A stretch of DNA of 36,113 nt from Pelotomaculum terephthalicicum JT (GTDB lineage Bacteria > Bacillota > Desulfotomaculia > Desulfotomaculales > Pelotomaculaceae). The notes beneath the pieces were generated by a model, which ran no database searches, was not told where the DNA came from, and was given only the letters and a program-made list of their open reading frames with translations. Made by a program: the position numbers and the translations under genes. Shown in pieces: positions 8,472 to 17,695 of the stretch (position 1 is its first letter; each line of letters opens with the position of its first letter). The DNA lies in the NCBI RefSeq assembly GCF_022410535.1, contig NZ_JAKNBL010000030.1, positions 1 to 36,113 of the forward strand, read 5' to 3'.

Positions 8472-10253
8472 ATGAAAGTTGTTTTATTAAGTCCTCCCGG
8501 ATTGGCGCCTTTTACGCCGCCCCTCAGCATCATGGCTTTATCCTCTTATCTGCGCCAGGAGGGCATAGAGGCGGCGACGATTGACACATCCATAGAATTC
8601 CTGCATTTTAATTTGTTTCCGGAAAGACTAAAAGATAAAATACAAGCGGCAAGGGCTGTATTTGCCTCCTTGGGGCCGGAATTTTCTTATCCTGAGCAAG
8701 AAGAAATAACCAAAATCAGCAACCGCATCGAGCGGGATTTTGCTGTTGTGCAAGAGGTGTGGGGAGAAGAAGGATTCAACATCAGTAAGGATAATTTCGA
8801 GACGGCTGCCGCAGCAATCAATAATGCCTTATTATTTACTTCATTGGTGAATTTGCCTACCATCCACACGTTAAATTGTCTTTATGCGAGCGAGAGCATG
8901 CTCCGGAACAAATCCGAAAATCCGTTCCTGGAATACTATCAAAAAAAGCTGATCCCCCGGATTGCGGAGTTTCAGCCGGATTTAATCGGTATCTCTTATA
9001 GTTACGAAAGTCAATTGTTCCCGGGATTGTCGCTAACCGCTGAAATACGAAACGCCTTGCAGGCGCCAATAGTATGCGGGGGTTCATTTTTTTCCATCAT
9101 GTGTGACGCTGTCTATAAAGACGGGACCGGTCCCGTCAGTACGAAGAAAGAACAGGAAGAAGACCTGCTCAGGCTTTTGCATCCCTTCGGTATTTATGGG
9201 GAAGGCGAGGAACCGTTGCTGGCGCTGTGTAAATGTATGGAAAAGAATGGGCAGTACCGGCACGTCCCCAGGCTTCTATACTATGACAAGAAGCTGGAGG
9301 CCCTTAAAGTCAATCGCCATTCGGATACAATTGAGACCGGTAATTTGCCTCTGATTGATTTAAAGGATTTGCCTGTCGGCAAGAAATATCTCACGCCCCT
9401 TGTGTTTGCGCCGCTGATGTCTGCGCGAGGCTGCTATTGGAACAAATGCGCTTTTTGCGTGCTGGCCGAATCAATCGGGAGCAATTGGCGCCGGCTTCCC
9501 CAAGAAAAGATCATCCAAAATATAAAACTGTATAAAGAGCACTATGGCGTAGATTTTATCGTATTTACAGATGAAGCGATGCCTCCCGCAACGCTTCGGT
9601 TTTTAGCGGAGAGAATCTTACAGGAGGGGATAGAAATATATTTCGGCACCATGATGCGTTTTGAAAAAGGGCTGCCGCATACGATTGAGCTAGCGGCAAA
9701 AGCAGGTTGCCGGTTTCTTTCCTTTGGTTTTGAATCAGGGTGCCGGAGAATTGTTTCTGCAATGAGAAAGGGGTATTCCCATGAAACCGCCCAGCATATT
9801 CTGGATCAATGCGCTGAAAACGGCATCGCTGTGGAATTGCACGTGATGTTCGGGTTTCCCACGGAAACCATGGATGAGGCCCGGGAGACCATTTCTTTTT
9901 TGGAAAAGAACAGTGACAAAATAGCCGTTATCAGCGCAAACCCCTGGGTTTTAGCGGTTGGAAGCCATATCTATGATCATCTGGAGCACTACGGCATCGT
10001 TCCCAAGGAAGGAAGAGTTATTGCGGACGATCCTTCCACCTATTCGGTAACGGAGGGGATCGGCTATAAACAAGCCCTGGAAATGGTCAATTCGCTATAC
10101 GGCAACCCGCTTCTTGGGAAAAAAATCCTCAGGCGTATGGGCGTGCACGGGTTCTCAGAAGAATACTATTATTTGCAAAGGCACTTCCCGGAAGCCCTTG
10201 CGTCACCCTTGGCGATGGCCCGTAATCCAGGTGTGGGGGTTAACCATGCATAA
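8472..10253 (+). CDS. Radical SAM protein with B12-binding-like N-terminus
   Basis: This protein of 593 residues starts with a cobalamin-binding-like Rossmann domain (KVVLLSPPG, ISYSYESQ). The usual DxHxxG cobalamin histidine motif is not seen. A radical SAM core follows, with its Fe-S motif spaced C-x4-C-x2-C (GCYWNKCAFC, about residues 319-328) and later barrel strands such as FLSFGFESG and VELHVMFGFPTET. RBS GAAAGGAG lies about 10 nt upstream of the ATG. It is in the lipid operon and overlaps pssA by 8 nt, so it probably modifies the lipid, for example by C-methylation or C-C coupling on a saturated chain. The reaction is not readable from sequence. It is not recognisably any characterised lipid radical SAM enzyme. 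Confidence 0.8.
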   Translation: MKVVLLSPPGLAPFTPPLSIMALSSYLRQEGIEAATIDTSIEFLHFNLFPERLKDKIQAARAVFASLGPEFSYPEQEEITKISNRIERDFAVVQEVWGEEGFNISKDNFETAAAAINNALLFTSLVNLPTIHTLNCLYASESMLRNKSENPFLEYYQKKLIPRIAEFQPDLIGISYSYESQLFPGLSLTAEIRNALQAPIVCGGSFFSIMCDAVYKDGTGPVSTKKEQEEDLLRLLHPFGIYGEGEEPLLALCKCMEKNGQYRHVPRLLYYDKKLEALKVNRHSDTIETGNLPLIDLKDLPVGKKYLTPLVFAPLMSARGCYWNKCAFCVLAESIGSNWRRLPQEKIIQNIKLYKEHYGVDFIVFTDEAMPPATLRFLAERILQEGIEIYFGTMMRFEKGLPHTIELAAKAGCRFLSFGFESGCRRIVSAMRKGYSHETAQHILDQCAENGIAVELHVMFGFPTETMDEARETISFLEKNSDKIAVISANPWVLAVGSHIYDHLEHYGIVPKEGRVIADDPSTYSVTEGIGYKQALEMVNSLYGNPLLGKKILRRMGVHGFSEEYYYLQRHFPEALASPLAMARNPGVGVNHA

Positions 10254-10857
10254 AATTTTTCCGACCTTAAAGCATGTCAATCTTCCGAATCTGATCACTG
10301 CATTTTCAATAGGCACGGGACTTTGCGCCTACCTCCTGTTTTTGCAAAAAAACTACCGGCTGGCCGTTGTCCTTTATGCCCTGACTTTACTGTTTGATCG
10401 GCTGGATGGCCTGGTGGCCCGGAGGTTTAAAGCGGAGACCGAGTTCGGCAGGGAGCTTGACAGCCTGGCCGATGCCGTTAATTTTGTGGTTTTCCCTGCT
10501 CTGATGGCTTATTCCCTGGGGTTTAACAGCTTCTGGGCAGTATGCGCCCTTTATCTCTACGGGCTGTCGGGCGTGTGGAGGCTGGCCAATTACAATCTGG
10601 AGGGTTTGGTTGAGGTCGGGGGCAAAAACTGCTTTACCGGAATTTGCACTACCCACGCAGGCGCGCTGGTCCTCCTGGCCATGATCTTGCACCTCGCTTT
10701 TTTCCGGGGGGAGCCGCTGTATTTTATGTATCCCTTGTTCATCCTTTTGGCGCTCCTGATGAATTCCTCCTTCAAATATGACAAAAACGGCTGGTTTACA
10801 ATATCCCTGTATGTGATCATGCCGGCGGCAGTCATAATGGGTTTGATTAAATTATAA
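10246..10857 (+). CDS. pssA: CDP-diacylglycerol-serine O-phosphatidyltransferase (PssA type)
   Basis: This membrane enzyme of the CDP-alcohol phosphatidyltransferase family has about six helices. The catalytic signature D-x2-DG-x2-AR-x8-G-x3-D-x3-D is intact as DRLDGLVARRFKAETEFG followed by RELDSLAD. The protein is 203 residues from ATG 10246. That start is preferred over an upstream extension because GGGGG lies 6 nt upstream and because sequence before it is translated radical SAM gene in another frame. The start overlaps the radical SAM stop by 8 nt. Adjacency to psd makes serine the likely head group, giving phosphatidylserine from the CdsA product. Phosphatidylglycerol-phosphate synthase is a less likely alternative. 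Confidence 0.85.
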   Translation: MHKIFPTLKHVNLPNLITAFSIGTGLCAYLLFLQKNYRLAVVLYALTLLFDRLDGLVARRFKAETEFGRELDSLADAVNFVVFPALMAYSLGFNSFWAVCALYLYGLSGVWRLANYNLEGLVEVGGKNCFTGICTTHAGALVLLAMILHLAFFRGEPLYFMYPLFILLALLMNSSFKYDKNGWFTISLYVIMPAAVIMGLIKL

Positions 10858-10873
10858 GACCGGGGAGACCGGC

Positions 10874-11770
10874 ATGAGCAAAATCCATAAAATCTATAAT
10901 AGAAAGACCAAAGGCTATGAGCAGGAGAAGGTGGCGGGAGAAGACTCGATTAAAAGTACATACAATACCGTTCTGGGCCGGCTGGGGCTGGAACTGCTTT
11001 TAAAACGGAAGATTTACCCCTTTATCCTTGGCAGGCTGAATGATTCCCGCTTCAGCGCCGGCAAAATTAAAGGCTTTGTCCAAGAACACGGCATCGATAT
11101 GTCGGAATGCATCCACGATCTCCATGATTTTCAAAGCTTTAACGCGTTCTTTGCCAGGAAGCTCAAACCGGAAGCAAGAGAGTTCGCGGCTGATCCCCGT
11201 CTCCTCTTATCGCCCGGAGACGGGAAGATGCGGGCCTGGGACAATATTGATATTGAGCGCGTGATCCAGATCAAAGGTTTTTCCTATGCTCTGGAAGAGC
11301 TGCTGTCGGACAGGGAACTGGCCCGCAAGTACCGGGGCGGGGTATGCGCGGTATTGCGCCTTGGGCTGGCGGACTACCACCGTTTCCATTTCATCGACAG
11401 CGGCAGGTGCGCCGGCAGTAAAAGCGTAAAAGGCTTTTACTATTCGGTAAACCCGATCGCCTTGCAGGCCATACCGGGGCTTTTTTGCCGGAACAAGAGA
11501 GCAGTCAGCACCCTGCGGTCAGCGAATTTCGGAGACATCACCTATGTGGAGATCGGAGCCGCCTTTGTCGGTTCTATTATCCAAACCTACCGGCCGGATA
11601 CCGCCATCGCCAGGGGGGATGAAAAAGGATACTTCAAGCTGGGAGGCTCAACCATCCTGCTGTTTTTGGAGAAAGGGGCCGCAGCGGTTGATGAAGATAT
11701 CCTGCTGCAGACAGAAAGAGGTTATGAAGTGAAAGTATTGGCGGGAGAAGCGATCGGCCGCAAAACCTGA
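10874..11770 (+). CDS. psd: Phosphatidylserine decarboxylase proenzyme (type II-like)
   Basis: This pyruvoyl enzyme makes phosphatidylethanolamine from phosphatidylserine. The 298-residue protein begins KIYNRKTKGYEQEKVAGE, typical of clostridial Psd. It contains the FNAFFARKLK and SPGDGK blocks, a conserved ADYHRFHF segment and the self-cleavage site GGST at about residues 256-259, where the serine becomes the pyruvoyl group. RBS GGGGAG precedes the ATG, and the gap to pssA is 16 nt. Together with cdsA and pssA it completes a local route to PE, the head group most often found in clostridial plasmalogens. No damage is visible. Confidence 0.92.
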   Translation: MSKIHKIYNRKTKGYEQEKVAGEDSIKSTYNTVLGRLGLELLLKRKIYPFILGRLNDSRFSAGKIKGFVQEHGIDMSECIHDLHDFQSFNAFFARKLKPEAREFAADPRLLLSPGDGKMRAWDNIDIERVIQIKGFSYALEELLSDRELARKYRGGVCAVLRLGLADYHRFHFIDSGRCAGSKSVKGFYYSVNPIALQAIPGLFCRNKRAVSTLRSANFGDITYVEIGAAFVGSIIQTYRPDTAIARGDEKGYFKLGGSTILLFLEKGAAAVDEDILLQTERGYEVKVLAGEAIGRKT

Positions 11771-11810
11771 GCAAATGTTTTCTTCCTGAAAGGATAGAAA
11801 GGCGGATTGC

Positions 11811-14246
11811 ATGAATTGCTGTGATTTACAGACCCTGGAACCTGCGCCCAGGCTTCCGGGCGTTATGGCTATGTATGCGGCGCAAAGGCAGGCAGCCCCG
11901 GCCTGGGGCGGGAGAACTCCCGCAAAGGAGCGGCGCCGGCAAATCCTTGACTTTTATGCAGGACTAAACGCGGTTCACCGGCAATATGTGCAGCAGATGA
12001 GCCAGGCCTGGCAAACATATTTGCGTTCCATGTCTTCCCTGGTGAAAATTTCCGGTCCAACAAAACCTTGCTGTCAAGCCGGCGCAGGAGAAGTGTCCTG
12101 GATTGACCCTGAAAAGGATAGCTGGCTTTGGGATCATTGCCCGACATATACCCTGCCGGCTTATCCTTTTATGTTTATGCTGGATAAGATAGCCCAGCAG
12201 GTGCAAAAAAAATATCCCCGGCAGGTCATTACGGCGATGCGTGATGTAAAGGTGCACCGCTGGTTAATTTGCGGACAGCAACAGAAAATCAAAACGGAGC
12301 TTGCAGCCCCGGCAAACAACCGGATCAAAGCAACCCTTTTTTGCTGGAGAGAAGCCTCAAAATCTGTTCTCTCCCGGTTTGAACCCCTGATGACGGCCGA
12401 AGTGGAGATCCGGGATCAATACAGGCAGCCCCAACCGCCGGCCATCGCAGAACTAAAGCAGCCGCAGCACATCGCCGATCCGTATGGACAGGATCTCTGC
12501 TTCCATGGGCCGCGGCTGCGGGTTGTCAAGCAGTTGTTTTACGGCGCCAACGGCTCCAGCGCCAAGATAAGCGCCGCGCCCGGCCAAGCGCCCGGAGGAA
12601 TTTTAAATCCAAGGCTATTGGACGGTCTTATGCAGACGATCCCGTATGATCAGTTATCCCTGTGGGCAAATACTGCCATGGAGGAATTTTTTACCTATCC
12701 CCGCCAAATTCCCTGCGTGGAATTTTACGCGCCTGTGCCCAGGGCGGGCGATGTCCGCTGCGAGGTGAGATTCGCCGGTTTCCGCGATAAAAATATGCGT
12801 TTCCCGCAATTTGATATTTATATGCTGGAGGGAGAAAAAAGCATTCTAACTCTGAAATTGGTGGGAATTTGTTTTCCCAAAGGGATATTGGCGGCAATGT
12901 CCAGGAAAGACCGAAAACGCTTTTTGCGGAAAGAAGCCTATATCGAAGGAGCCGGCTTATGCGACCAAAGGGAGGACGGATTCTTTCTCCGTATGGAAAC
13001 GGTGAAACAGCAGAATTGGTTTCCGGGCACCCTGGAGCAGGTCTATGCGCTTGCCGGGGAACAGACGGAGAAGGATAAAACCAAACGGATCGCCGCCAAA
13101 GAGTATGTCGCCGCCCAGCTTAAAAAACATCCCGCCGAGATCATTCTGGCAGACGAAGGCGGGCGTGCCTGCCATCCGGAATTTCCCCTGCGGCGCTACC
13201 GTCTGTTCAGCGAGGAAAAGGACGAAGGGATTTTGGTTAAGGGGACTGCGGAAAAGCTGGACATTTCTAAGGCGAGGCGGTACTGGAGAGAGCGGCTGCA
13301 GCTCAGCGAATGGGTCGCGGAAGATCTTTTCGCCGGGCTTACCCGGCAATTTGTCGGCGATTACCAGGTGGAAGATGCGGCGGCTGATCATGCCCTCGCC
13401 GGAAACGCCAGGCCCGTGCTCTATCTGGCCAATCACCAAACGACGGTAGAAGGGCACTTGTTTATTTACCTTACCTCGGCGCTGGCCAGGCAGCCGGTCG
13501 GTATCCTGGCCAAAAAGGAGCATCAAAGCACCTGGATCGGCCAACTGCTCGGGAAAATGGGTCAATACCCCGGCATTGGCGGCAGTTTCATCGATGTGTT
13601 CTATTTTGACCGTCAGGACCAATCCTCCCTGCTTGATCTGATGAAAGACATCAGGCGTAAAATGCTGGAGGAAGGCGTCTCCCTGCTTGTCCACGCGGAG
13701 GGGACGCGGGCGCTGCAGTGCCGGAAACCCGTAGCAAAAATCAGCTCCGTGTTTATCGACCTGGCCATAGAACTCCGGCTTCCCATTGTTCCGGTACGTT
13801 TTGCGGGGGGACTGCCCGTTGAGCCGTTAAAGCAAAAAATAGATTTTCCTTATCACTACGGCACGCAATCCATCCATCTGGGCAAACCCCTTTTGCCCGA
13901 AGAGCTTCTGCCTCTGCCCTATGCCAAACGAAAGGAAAAAGTTCTCGCGGCCTTAAATGCAACCGGGGTACCTTTAGAATCCGAGATCCCCCATCCCGCT
14001 AATGTCCTGTTTAAACAAAAAGTGGAAGAAAGCATGCGGGAAGCTGGTTTAGATGAAGCTCGCGCCGTAATTCTTCAGGTCTTAAGGGAGCTGGAAGGTA
14101 AATCCGCTGAAACCTTGCGGGTGGTAAACTCCCATGGGCCCGGGCTGCCCGGCGGAGAAGACGCAGCAAAGAAGAACTGGCTTACGGAATTTTTCAGGTG
14201 GCTTTATGGGGAAGGGCAAGGGGCGAGCGGAGAATTCCAGAAATGA
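11811..14246 (+). CDS. PfaC-like dehydratase (double hotdog) fused to 1-acylglycerol-phosphate acyltransferase
   Basis: This 811-residue multidomain protein has a linker-like N-terminus (1-100), then hotdog dehydratase sequence with catalytic His109 in WLWDHCPTYTLPAYPF. The second hotdog has FHGPRLRVVKQL (about 230) and LLDGLMQ (about 269). The C-terminal third is a PlsC-type acyltransferase, with the NHxxxxE-like motif YLANHQTTVEG (about 540) and HAEGTRA (about 627). The same DH-AGPAT pairing is known from PUFA synthases of myxobacteria, where the acyltransferase is thought to offload the product onto glycerolipid. The KS and chain-length-factor domains that precede DH in PfaC are absent. 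The canonical acyltransferase Asp is Glu here. The stop overlaps the PPTase start (ATGA). Confidence 0.82.
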   Translation: MNCCDLQTLEPAPRLPGVMAMYAAQRQAAPAWGGRTPAKERRRQILDFYAGLNAVHRQYVQQMSQAWQTYLRSMSSLVKISGPTKPCCQAGAGEVSWIDPEKDSWLWDHCPTYTLPAYPFMFMLDKIAQQVQKKYPRQVITAMRDVKVHRWLICGQQQKIKTELAAPANNRIKATLFCWREASKSVLSRFEPLMTAEVEIRDQYRQPQPPAIAELKQPQHIADPYGQDLCFHGPRLRVVKQLFYGANGSSAKISAAPGQAPGGILNPRLLDGLMQTIPYDQLSLWANTAMEEFFTYPRQIPCVEFYAPVPRAGDVRCEVRFAGFRDKNMRFPQFDIYMLEGEKSILTLKLVGICFPKGILAAMSRKDRKRFLRKEAYIEGAGLCDQREDGFFLRMETVKQQNWFPGTLEQVYALAGEQTEKDKTKRIAAKEYVAAQLKKHPAEIILADEGGRACHPEFPLRRYRLFSEEKDEGILVKGTAEKLDISKARRYWRERLQLSEWVAEDLFAGLTRQFVGDYQVEDAAADHALAGNARPVLYLANHQTTVEGHLFIYLTSALARQPVGILAKKEHQSTWIGQLLGKMGQYPGIGGSFIDVFYFDRQDQSSLLDLMKDIRRKMLEEGVSLLVHAEGTRALQCRKPVAKISSVFIDLAIELRLPIVPVRFAGGLPVEPLKQKIDFPYHYGTQSIHLGKPLLPEELLPLPYAKRKEKVLAALNATGVPLESEIPHPANVLFKQKVEESMREAGLDEARAVILQVLRELEGKSAETLRVVNSHGPGLPGGEDAAKKNWLTEFFRWLYGEGQGASGEFQK

Positions 14247-15016
14247 AGGGCGCGCAGAGAAAGGAAAGGATTGACGCCAAGGGACTGGAGCGGGCGATCC
14301 ATCTTTGGTCGGCGAATTTGGACCAGGTTGACGAGTCCGGTGAAGATATCCTGGACGCGCAAGAACGGGAAAAGGCCGCGGCATGCCGCATACCCCTGCT
14401 GAGGAAACGATTTGTCAAATCCCGCCTGATTTTGCGCCATATTTTAAGCGTATATCTGAATCAACCCGCGCCGGATATCGGCTTTTTGTACCATGGGAAC
14501 GGCAAACCGTATCTGAAAAATCATCCGCTTTATTTCAACCTTTCCCATTCTCATGAACAATGGCTGGTGGCTCTGACCGGGCGTCAGGAAATCGGTGCGG
14601 ATGTGCAAAAGATGGAGCAACTCGCGGGAATGGACGCCATCATCAAAAGATATTTTCCCAAGGAAGAACAAGAACGACTCGGGAGCCTGAGCCAGGAACA
14701 GAAAAAGCCGGCCTTTTATCATCTTTGGACGGTGAAAGAAGCCTTTGTTAAAGCCTATGGCCGGGTCCTCGCCGGCAATTTGAGCCGTATCCGGCAGCAA
14801 GGGAAGTTTATTTGTTGGGAAAACGAACCGGAGCACCAAGGTGAGACGGCGTCTTGGGTGGCCGGGGAGAATTTCATGGCCGCCTTGGCGGTCAAGGGTG
14901 AAATGAAGCCGGTTTGCTTCCTGGACTGGCACCGGGATTACAGGGATTTTCAGAAAGGAACGATAAACGATGGGTCAGGCAGATACAGGCCGCCACACCA
15001 TTGGCTTTTGGATTGA
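14243..15016 (+). CDS. Sfp-type 4'-phosphopantetheinyl transferase
   Basis: This enzyme transfers phosphopantetheine from CoA onto acyl carrier domains, so it would activate the ACP of the Pfa-type synthase. The protein is about 257 residues from ATG 14243, which shares an ATGA overlap with the upstream stop; an upstream ATG at 14198 is in frame but lies inside the preceding gene. Visible motifs are FNLSHSHEQW, the metal site IGADVQKM and WTVKEAFVKAYG, which is the WxxKEAxxK motif. The second metal ligand position is Q rather than the common E. The gene end overlaps pfaD by 47 nt. It is specific to this locus, which supports a dedicated synthase even though no ACP is visible in the window. 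Confidence 0.88.
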   Translation: MKGAQRKERIDAKGLERAIHLWSANLDQVDESGEDILDAQEREKAAACRIPLLRKRFVKSRLILRHILSVYLNQPAPDIGFLYHGNGKPYLKNHPLYFNLSHSHEQWLVALTGRQEIGADVQKMEQLAGMDAIIKRYFPKEEQERLGSLSQEQKKPAFYHLWTVKEAFVKAYGRVLAGNLSRIRQQGKFICWENEPEHQGETASWVAGENFMAALAVKGEMKPVCFLDWHRDYRDFQKGTINDGSGRYRPPHHWLLD

Positions 15017-16628
15017 AGGCGACATGAAGCCGGCCTTTTTCCCCTGGGAGACATTAATGCTACTCAGTTATATCAGACAGCAAGCCTATGTGATCAGAGA
15101 TGAAGAAAGCGGAGCGGTTGGTATGGCCGTTGGCGGGCAGTTCATCCCTTCCCGGCATAAGGCCGCCGCCCCGAAAAGCTATCCGGTGCTGGCCGTATTG
15201 GCGCCCCAATATCCCGAGTGGCTGGGAGACCGCAGCTTTCAAGAGGTGCACAGGGTACGGTTTCCTTACGTTGGGGGCGAAATGGCGCATGGCATTGCCT
15301 CGGAAGAAATGGTCGTTGAACTGTCCAGGCATAATCTGCTGGGTTTTTTTGGCGCGGCCGGTTTGCCCCTGCAGCGGATAGAGCGAGCGATTCAGACGAT
15401 ACGGCAAGGTGTCCGGGACAAATCCTGGGGCATCAATTTGATCCATACTCCCGATGAGCAGCGAAGGGAAGAACTGCTGGTTGATTTGTTCCTGCGTTAC
15501 CACGTGTTGCGCGTTTCTGCCTCAGCCTTCCTGCAGATCACGCCCGCTCTGGTCAGGTATGCGGCCAAGGGCTTAAAGCGTGATGCCAAGGGCAACATCC
15601 AAAGGAAGCATTATCTTTTTGCCAAAATCTCCAGACCGGAGCTCGCCGGGCAATTTATGTCCCCGCCTCCGGCCAGGCTGCTGCAACAGCTCGTGGAGCA
15701 GGGTAAAATATCCGTTGAAGAAGCCCAATGTGCCGCCCAAATCCCGCTGGCGGAGGATATTACCGTGGAAGCAGATTCAGGCGGCCACACGGACAACCGG
15801 CCCTTGGGGCCGCTTTTCCCCACCGTGTTGCAGACCAGGGAGGAGTGCATGCGGCGTTTTTCCTACCCCCGCCCTATTCGCGTCGGCGCGGCCGGCGGAA
15901 TCGGCGCCCCTGCGGCGGCTGCGGCGGCCTTTGCTCACGGCGCCGCTTATATCATGGTGGGAACAATCCATCAAGCCGCCGTAGAATCCGGCCTTGCCCA
16001 GGCGGGAAAAACCCTGCTGGCCCAAGCAACCATCAGTGACGTCACGATGGCGCCGGCGGCGGATATGTTTGAGCAGGGCGCCAAAGTGCAGGTGCTGAAG
16101 CGGGGAACCATGTTTGGTCCCAGGGCCGCGCAATTGTATGAGATCTACCGGAGATATTCCTCCCTGGAGCAAATACCGGCGGATATTCGCCGGAGAGTGG
16201 AGACCGACACGTTCAGGGCCTCTTTTGAGAAGATATGGGAGGATACGGTCCGCTTTTTTCAAGAGAGGGATCCCGGCCAGATCGAGCGGGCCCACAGAGA
16301 TCCCAAGCATAAAATGGCCCTGGTGTTCCGCTGGTATTTAGGAAAGGCCGGCAGATGGGCCGTCACCGGAGAAAAAGGGCGGGAGCTTGATTACCAGATT
16401 TTTTGCGGGCCGGCCATGGGGTCTTTTAATGCCTGGACCAGGGGCTCCTTCCTGGAGGACCCCGGGAATCGCACCGTCAGTCAAATTGCCTTCAACCTTT
16501 TGGAAGGGGCCGCCGTTATTTCCCGGGCGCAGCAGTTGAGAGGCTGCGGCGTGGCCATACCCGCGGAAGCCTTCCTCTATGGGCCGAAGAAATACCGGTT
16601 GTCAGGGGAAGGAAAAAGCGATGGTTGA
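14970..16628 (+). CDS. pfaD: PfaD-type enoyl reductase of a PUFA/polyketide synthase
   Basis: This FMN-dependent trans-acting enoyl reductase belongs to the 2-nitropropane dioxygenase fold and reduces enoyl-ACP intermediates in PUFA-type synthases. The 552-residue length is normal. Visible family features are FPYVGGEMAHGIAS, the barrel segment SGGHTDNRPLGPLFP, glycine-rich AAGGIGAPAAAAAAF with YIMVGT (phosphate-binding), and the C-terminal GPAMGSFNAWTRGSFLEDP block. ATG 14970 has AAAGGA about 10 nt upstream. It is the last gene of the lipid operon. No truncation is seen, so the enoyl reductase remains intact while other synthase parts are missing or damaged. Confidence 0.92.
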   Translation: MGQADTGRHTIGFWIEGDMKPAFFPWETLMLLSYIRQQAYVIRDEESGAVGMAVGGQFIPSRHKAAAPKSYPVLAVLAPQYPEWLGDRSFQEVHRVRFPYVGGEMAHGIASEEMVVELSRHNLLGFFGAAGLPLQRIERAIQTIRQGVRDKSWGINLIHTPDEQRREELLVDLFLRYHVLRVSASAFLQITPALVRYAAKGLKRDAKGNIQRKHYLFAKISRPELAGQFMSPPPARLLQQLVEQGKISVEEAQCAAQIPLAEDITVEADSGGHTDNRPLGPLFPTVLQTREECMRRFSYPRPIRVGAAGGIGAPAAAAAAFAHGAAYIMVGTIHQAAVESGLAQAGKTLLAQATISDVTMAPAADMFEQGAKVQVLKRGTMFGPRAAQLYEIYRRYSSLEQIPADIRRRVETDTFRASFEKIWEDTVRFFQERDPGQIERAHRDPKHKMALVFRWYLGKAGRWAVTGEKGRELDYQIFCGPAMGSFNAWTRGSFLEDPGNRTVSQIAFNLLEGAAVISRAQQLRGCGVAIPAEAFLYGPKKYRLSGEGKSDG

Positions 16629-16780
16629 AACAGCAAAATGATCAAACGATCAATAGAAAAGCAATGAGAAAAGTGATAGGATGAAGGAAATCATTTCACT
16701 GGAACCCGGCAGGAAGCTGTTGAACCGGCCGGTCTGGCGGATGGGAGATTTCTTATTGCGCAGGATGGTGGTATGAAGAT

Positions 16781-17695
16781 ATGCGCCCGGAAACAATCGA
16801 ATTCGCGGATAAAATGCCGGTCAGAGCATTCGTCAGATCTGTTGAGTACCATCCGTATCACTGGCATGACGCCCTGGAAATTGTACAGGTGCTGGAAGGA
16901 TCGGTCAATATCAGCTTAGGCGACGATGAACTTCTGTTGCATAAAAATGATCTAGCGGTCGTTAACATGGATGAGCTGCACCGCCTCGCTAAAAGCCGGC
17001 AGGATAATAAAATCCTGGTTATGCAAATCGATGCCGGCTTCTGTCGGCAGCTCCTGGGTAACAGATATTTATTTCTCTACTGCTGCTCGCATTATCATGA
17101 AGCCAAAGCGCCTGAAAAGTATAAAAAACTAAAGGAACATGTCGCCCTGCTGATCAAGGCGTTAAATGAAAAATCTCATGCGGATCGCAATAAAAATATT
17201 GAAAACATCCTGACGGCCACGCTCCATTATCTTACGTACAACTTTGATTTTTTGCGCTGGGGGTATGGGACGGCGGCATTTGATGAAAAGCAGGTGGAAA
17301 GGCTCAGGCAATTAGCTGAGCGAATAGTTGAAGGTTGCAGCCAGACCGTCAGACTTAAAGAACTGGCTGCGGAGGTTGATATCAGTCTGCACCATCTGAG
17401 TCACGATATTAAAGATAAGTTCGGAGCCACCTTTCAGGAATTATTGTATTACAGCAGGATAGAATATGCGGCCAAGCTGCTTTTAAGCACCAACAGACGT
17501 ATTGTCGATATCGCCATGGAATGCGGGTTTTCCGACCCGAAATACCTGATCAAGCACTTTAAGCGGAATTTTCAATGCACCCCTTCGCAGTTCCGCAAAG
17601 CGCATCAGGCAAATGATAAAAACCTGGCCGCCCAGCCAAAATATCAGGATTATCCTCTTGCTGAGGCAGACAAATATTATATGCATGTACCTTAA
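16781..17695 (+). CDS. AraC-family transcriptional regulator (copy 1)
   Basis: This 304-residue regulator has an N-terminal cupin-like sensor domain (YHPYHWHDALEIVQVLEGS) and a C-terminal AraC double helix-turn-helix: LKELAAEVDISLHHLSHDIK, then IVDIAMECGFSDPKYLIKHF and the CTPSQFRK end motif. ATG 16781 is preceded by GGTGG. It is a paralogue of the next gene, with which it shares a 32-bp identical DNA stretch in the second helix-turn-helix. Position after the lipid operon suggests it controls that operon; the ligand is unknown. It ends just before a palindromic terminator. Confidence 0.88.
   Translation: MRPETIEFADKMPVRAFVRSVEYHPYHWHDALEIVQVLEGSVNISLGDDELLLHKNDLAVVNMDELHRLAKSRQDNKILVMQIDAGFCRQLLGNRYLFLYCCSHYHEAKAPEKYKKLKEHVALLIKALNEKSHADRNKNIENILTATLHYLTYNFDFLRWGYGTAAFDEKQVERLRQLAERIVEGCSQTVRLKELAAEVDISLHHLSHDIKDKFGATFQELLYYSRIEYAAKLLLSTNRRIVDIAMECGFSDPKYLIKHFKRNFQCTPSQFRKAHQANDKNLAAQPKYQDYPLAEADKYYMHVP

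Noticed and set aside
16681-16776. 31-codon frame (MKEIISLEPGRKLL...) between pfaD and AraC copy 1
   Set aside because: There is no proper ribosome site spacing and no recognisable family; it is probably leader sequence or a chance frame.
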